NCBI GenBank assembly: GCA_937974245.1
Contig: CALJKV010000034.1
Location: 1-29,662, forward strand
Direction of reading: 5' to 3'
DNA: 29,662 bases
From: an uncultured Chloroflexota bacterium
GTDB taxonomy: Bacteria > Chloroflexota > Anaerolineae > Aggregatilineales > Phototrophicaceae
The position numbers were made by a program, and so were the translations under genes. Positions within the stretch are counted from its first letter, which is position 1. Each line of letters opens with the position of its first letter. Below are positions 26,299 through 29,662 of this stretch, in pieces. The notes under the pieces are model-generated. The model had not been told where the DNA came from, ran no database searches, and saw only the letters and a program-made list of their open reading frames with translations.

Positions 26299-26812
26299 AA
26301 GCTTCTCATTCTGTTTGGATAGACGCTGTTTTCAATTATACGCTCTATGCGAAATACGATAGGGCAAATCATTCCCCGTAAAGAGTCTTGAGTTCTCAGT
26401 TGTCGGTCATCAGTTTTCAGGGAAAGTCCGGGTCTGATTGATGGCCGGTGATTGACCGAACAAAGCGGATGGTGAAGGGCGGAATGCGATTCGTTTTCAG
26501 GGTTTATGCTGATAACTGGCTACTGAAAACTGGCCGCTCTTCGTGGACTGCTTCCCTTTTCTCGTATCCTGATTTCATATCAGATGTATTATACTCCTCA
26601 TGGCAATCAACATCTGATGCGAAACGTATCCCGGCCTCGTTACTTTTTTGCATTGAATCCGGAAAGCCCAGGCCAATTCCTGAGAATTTACCCAGAGCAG
26701 CGCCACTCCTGAAAACGTTAAGTGTTGTTTAAAGTACCATTTTGGATTTTAAAGGTATAGTGAAGCGTAGCCAGTCAATATTGGTTACAACTTCTATGAG
26801 GGATTTGAACGC
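26299..26812. other. Intergenic region with 10-base inverted repeats
   Basis: About 510 bases lie between divergent genes. CAGTTTTCAG (26411-26420) and CTGAAAACTG (26523-26532) are perfect inverted repeats enclosing about 100 bases, possibly a small degenerate mobile element. The plus-strand frame at 26448-26732 has no ribosome site and no family features and is not called. Promoters for plsY (+) and the EamA gene (-) should lie here, but I cannot fix them. Confidence 0.45.
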
Positions 26813-27457
26813 ATGATGCCGGATCAACCGATACAACTTATGCTGGTCATTGTCATGAGCTACCTGTTTGGCTCATTTCCAACGGCGTATCTCATCGCCC
26901 GCCGCCGCAATCTGAATATCTTTACGGTGGGCAGCGGCAATATGGGTGCGACGAATGTGATCCGGGCGATGGGCTTGTGGTGGGGTCTGGCCGTCTGGGC
27001 GATAGATAGCGGCAAAGGCATTCTGGCAATTGGCATCGCCACATTGATTATGCCCGATAATAAAGCGGCGGCTACCGTCATCGCGGCGCTGGTTGCCATC
27101 GTCGGCCATAACTGGTCGCTGTTCGCCACCCTGATTACCGGCACGATACGCGGCGGCAAGGGCGCGGCTATCGCCTTCGGCACCCTGATCGTGATCGTCC
27201 CCATCCAGGTCATCCTGGGGATGCTGGCGCTCGGTGGGGTGATTATCCTGCTCACCCGCTATGTCTCGCTGGGGGTGCTGGCGATGTTTGCGCTGGCGAC
27301 CTTCTGGACACTGATTCTCATCGGGCAGCACCAACTCCCCAATGAGTATTCGGCCTACTCCCTCATCATGGCCGCTCTGATCCTCTACCGTTTCCGCGAG
27401 AATATCCACCGCCTGCTGACCGGCACCGAGCGCCGCCTGGGTGAATCGTCCGCATAA
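26813..27457 (+). CDS. plsY: Acyl-phosphate glycerol-3-phosphate acyltransferase PlsY
   Basis: This 214-residue membrane enzyme transfers an acyl group from acyl-phosphate to glycerol-3-phosphate, the first step of phospholipid synthesis; its partner PlsX is not in the window. The three PlsY motifs are present: SYLFGSFPTAYLIARR followed by GSGNMGATNVIRAMG (about 16-54), GHNWSLF with GGKGAA (about 102-122), and YRFRENIHRLLTGTE (about 191-205). Five to seven hydrophobic segments match the family, and length is normal. Tandem ATG codons at 26813 and 26816 follow GAGGG at a rather long spacing. It ends 25 bases from the stop of the convergent reductase gene. Confidence 0.95.
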   Translation: MMPDQPIQLMLVIVMSYLFGSFPTAYLIARRRNLNIFTVGSGNMGATNVIRAMGLWWGLAVWAIDSGKGILAIGIATLIMPDNKAAATVIAALVAIVGHNWSLFATLITGTIRGGKGAAIAFGTLIVIVPIQVILGMLALGGVIILLTRYVSLGVLAMFALATFWTLILIGQHQLPNEYSAYSLIMAALILYRFRENIHRLLTGTERRLGESSA

Positions 27458-27482
27458 ACCCCATCAACTGACATTCAGGCGC

Positions 27483-28484
27483 TCAGAAGCGCACGATGAC
27501 CTTGCCCTGGCTCTGGCCGCTGTGCAGGTAGGCGACGGCATCAGCCACCGACTCGACCCCGCGAAATTCGGTGGGGTCTACTGCTACCTGGAGACTCCCG
27601 CTTTGGTAGAGTTCCAGCAGCCGCGAGAGATGTTCCGGCACTTGCTTGAAGTAGTGCGGGAGGAACATGCTGCGCACCGACGCCGACTTGCCCAGCAGCT
27701 TGAAGTACAGGCGCGGCGCGGTCACGGCTTCCGGCGTCGAAAGATACTCGCTGATATAGCCGATAAGCACCAGCCGCCCGTGTATCGCCAGGTTATCCAC
27801 GCAGACATCGAACATCTCACGGCCCACTGATTCATAAATCAGATTAATGCCACGTGGGTATTCGGCCCGCAGCACCTCGGCCACGTTTTCCTTACGGTAG
27901 TTAATCACTCTATCGCAACCCAGCGAACGCAGCAGATCGGCCTTGTCGTCGCTGCCGCACGTGCCGATGACGTGATTCCCCTGGAGCTTCGCCAGTTGGA
28001 CGGCGAACTGCCCGGTGCCGCCCGCCGCCGCCGTCACCATCACGGTTTCCTCGTTTTTCATCTCGCCGGTTCCATGCAGCCCGATAGAGGCGGTGGCGCC
28101 GCTGAGCGCCATACTGAGGATTTCCGGCGTGGCTTCCGGGACAGCGATAGCGCGATAGGCGCGGATCGTCCCATATTCCCGGTAGCCGCTGCCAATCATA
28201 TTGGTCAGCACCGCGTCCCCGGCTTTGAACTCCGTGACCTCGCTCCCCACCGCGACGACCTCGCCCACCGCTTCCGCGCCCAGGTCAATCGGGGGTTTCG
28301 CGTTGGGTGTGTAGCCGCCCGCGCTGATATTCACATCGGTGGCGTTCACCCCGGCGTAGTGGTTACGCACCAGAATCTCGTTCGCCCCCGGTTCGGGCAT
28401 CGGAACTTCGACGATTTCCACCGCGTCACGGAACTGGTTAGTAAAACGAGCGGCGACAAGTTTCCTGTAGGTTTTGGGCAGCAT
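27483..28484 (-). CDS. PTGR3/ZADH2-like NADPH-dependent enone or quinone reductase
   Basis: This 333-residue protein of the medium-chain dehydrogenase/reductase superfamily is expected to reduce an activated C=C bond (enone or quinone) with NADPH. The GroES-like half (about 1-130) reads GANEILVRNHYAGVNATDVN and DLGAEAVGEVVAVG; the zinc ligands of alcohol dehydrogenases are missing. The Rossmann half has VTAAAGGTGQFAVQLAK (about 149-165) and a following GSDDKADLLRSLGCD. The opening YRKLVAARFTNQFRDAV and SVGREMFD with KSASVRSMF closely resemble vertebrate prostaglandin reductase 3 (ZADH2), by memory of that sequence. AGAGGA seven bases upstream fixes the ATG. The gene stands alone; the true substrate is unknown. 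Confidence 0.88.
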   Translation of the reverse strand: MLPKTYRKLVAARFTNQFRDAVEIVEVPMPEPGANEILVRNHYAGVNATDVNISAGGYTPNAKPPIDLGAEAVGEVVAVGSEVTEFKAGDAVLTNMIGSGYREYGTIRAYRAIAVPEATPEILSMALSGATASIGLHGTGEMKNEETVMVTAAAGGTGQFAVQLAKLQGNHVIGTCGSDDKADLLRSLGCDRVINYRKENVAEVLRAEYPRGINLIYESVGREMFDVCVDNLAIHGRLVLIGYISEYLSTPEAVTAPRLYFKLLGKSASVRSMFLPHYFKQVPEHLSRLLELYQSGSLQVAVDPTEFRGVESVADAVAYLHSGQSQGKVIVRF

Positions 28485-28551
28485 GGCATGTCCTCTGGTC
28501 TAATTGCTGTGTCCGGTAAATCAATTCAGTAACCAAGCAGGGGATTCATAC

Positions 28552-28576
28552 GGACGGCAAAAATGCCGTCCCTACG
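28552..28576 (-). repeat. Palindromic hairpin repeat
   Basis: GGACGGCA (28552-28559) pairs perfectly with TGCCGTCC (28564-28571) around an AAAA loop. Read on the minus strand it begins CGTAGGG, matching the GTAGGG-plus-hairpin plan at 5647 and 13499. It lies between two minus-strand genes, about 150 bases after one and 70 before the next. The rest of 28485-28727 holds no supported gene. Confidence 0.6.
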
Positions 28577-28727
28577 CCTGTTCTTGCGAAACTTGCCGGA
28601 CACAGCACTCATGTGGGTTATCAAAAGTAATCCAACGAACAGAGCTGATTCAACTCGGCTCACGGCTCAGTACCGCCTGTGCTTTTCACTCAGCACGCGG
28701 CACTCAGTACTACTGTTCTCTGCGTTT

Positions 28728-29279
28728 TCAATGGCTGGCTTCAGATTGCCGGGAATCCACGTAACGGGCAACTGTCTGGATTAACACGTCATATTGGGTA
28801 TGGGTGCGGTTTGTCAGGGCGATCACCCCGGTGAACCCTTCACCGACGAACAGGCCGGTCAGCCGGTAACGGGCTGGTAGCCCTGGAATCACCAGCATTT
28901 TCCCCTCTGCCGGGCGATACTTGCGCCGCCCCGTCATCGCCTTACGTCCGATCTCGGCATCCGGCACCGGCAGCAGCGGGTAATCACTGAAGGCGCGTAC
29001 CGCGTCCCAGGGGACGGTGTGCTCCCGCCCAAACAGCGGGTGAATTGTGAGTCCCTGTTGGCTCACAGTGAGGGACGGAGTCGCCACCAGCAGCAGCCCG
29101 ATGAACGGGGTCAGCGCCAGCGTCATCAGCCCGGAAGCCACCAGGAAGCCCGGCCCGCCCAGCAACGCCAGGACGATTTGCGCCAGCGCCGCCAGCAGCA
29201 GCACCGCCAGTAGTGCCGCCGCGCCATACTGGGTGATGCGATTGAGAGTCGGGTGAGGGTGGGTGTGCGTAGATGCCAT
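28728..29279 (-). CDS. Small membrane protein with PH-like domain
   Basis: This protein of 183 residues has a His-rich N-terminus (THTHPHPTLN), two hydrophobic helices (about 17-40 and 43-66) joined by a short turn, and a soluble beta-rich C-terminal domain (about 68-170). The sequence PSLTVSQQGLTIHPLFGREHTVPWDAVRAF resembles the bacterial PH-like domains found after paired helices, seen here only as pattern. Function is unknown. I chose the ATG at 29279 because a perfect TATAAT sits seven bases before it; an in-frame ATG at 29315 lies upstream of that box and would not be in the transcript. No ribosome site precedes the chosen ATG. Confidence 0.68.
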   Translation of the reverse strand: MASTHTHPHPTLNRITQYGAAALLAVLLLAALAQIVLALLGGPGFLVASGLMTLALTPFIGLLLVATPSLTVSQQGLTIHPLFGREHTVPWDAVRAFSDYPLLPVPDAEIGRKAMTGRRKYRPAEGKMLVIPGLPARYRLTGLFVGEGFTGVIALTNRTHTQYDVLIQTVARYVDSRQSEASH

Positions 29280-29286
29280 ACCGCAG

Positions 29287-29292
29287 ATTATA
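29287..29292 (-). promoter_or_regulatory. Consensus -10 box placed for leaderless transcription
   Basis: On the minus strand TATAAT is separated by seven bases from the ATG at 29279, so the transcript should start at or within a base or two of the start codon. The -35 match is poor (TGGCAA at 17 bases). The lack of a Shine-Dalgarno sequence agrees with a leaderless mRNA. Confidence 0.6.
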
Positions 29293-29482
29293 GCCGACGG
29301 TATAACGTTTGCCATGCTTCAATGGACTTTGAACCAGCCAGAACCGCACCAATACGGGACTATCTCTTCCCTACATCCGAACCGTTTCAGCCGGTTTGGA
29401 ACACCTTGCCGGGTATTTACGGGCTTTAAGAAAATAATCGGTTGTTGCTGCCTATTTTTGCGGATATGCCTCTGATCTTTTC

Positions 29483-29640
29483 ACCCTCTCCTGACCCTTC
29501 CTTCGGTCGCCGCCAGCGGGAGCAAAACATACAGCGCAGAATCAGCTCCCGCCCCGCTGGCGGGGAGGGTTGGGGAGGGGTCATTTTACCGTCCCCTCGA
29601 AGGAGGGCTTTCACTGCACGACACAAGTCATACGGGGAGG
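29483..29640. repeat. Composite G/C-rich dispersed repeat at the window end
   Basis: This non-coding block holds CGCCAGCGGGAGC (29509-29521) with an imperfect inverted partner at 29545-29562, the G-rich block shared with 31-50 at the window start, and the 15-base sequence 29613-29627 that is the inverted copy of 6-20. It looks like a dispersed intergenic repeat family. I see no reading frame worth calling from 29316 to 29662. Confidence 0.55.
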
Positions 29641-29662
29641 AGGGAGCGGGGGAGGCAGAAGA

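Noticed and set aside
26448..26732. Plus-strand 94-codon frame upstream of plsY
   Set aside because: It crosses an inverted-repeat arm, lacks a ribosome site and shows no protein-like features.

Overview
The window reads as bacterial chromosomal DNA of fairly high GC content. The gene content suggests a Chloroflexota (Anaerolineae-like) organism: a GT39-type membrane glycosyltransferase with a C-terminal beta domain, an Flp-type pilin carrying large secreted modules, a free-standing trehalose synthase, PlsY, and many short G-rich or hairpin intergenic repeats. This assignment is inference from gene style, not from a marker gene. I found no rRNA, tRNA, CRISPR array, integrase or transposase.

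Layout. From 1 to 5.0 kb there is a GT39-like glycosyltransferase (+), then a minus-strand three-gene run: M50 site-2-type protease, HD-domain protein, and a DUF4062 plus deoxyribosyltransferase-like fusion. From 5.0 to 10.3 kb there is a MITE-like element, a single-domain response regulator, an LDHD-type FAD dehydrogenase (+) with a strong terminator, a chimeric pilin (pilin helix, repeat linker, Ig/cadherin-like domain, calcium-binding repeats, malectin-like domain) and an unknown polytopic membrane protein. From 10.6 to 13.4 kb there are trehalose synthase and a secreted repeat-sheet protein, both on the plus strand.

The centre of interest is 13.5 to 25.05 kb, a minus-strand biosynthetic operon. 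A single fully reducing type I PKS module (KS-AT-DH-ER-KR-ACP) overlaps a single NRPS module by ATGA. The NRPS is docking-C-A-PCP followed by an alpha/beta-hydrolase-fold domain whose nucleophile position is Arg. Nine bases later comes a stand-alone alpha/beta hydrolase with Cys at the nucleophile position. No loading module, upstream ACP or PPTase gene is visible. The simplest reading is a short assembly line that takes an acyl starter in trans, extends and fully reduces it with malonyl units, and condenses it with one amino acid to give an N-acyl amino acid or lipopeptide-like product released by an unusual hydrolase pair. An EamA/DMT-family transporter lies upstream on the same strand, behind a possible terminator.

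From 26.8 to 29.3 kb are PlsY (phospholipid synthesis), a PTGR3/ZADH2-like quinone or enone reductase, and a small two-helix membrane protein with a PH-like domain whose consensus -10 box lies so close to the ATG that its mRNA is probably leaderless. Both ends of the window carry G-rich repeats, and a 15-bp sequence near the left end recurs inverted near the right end.
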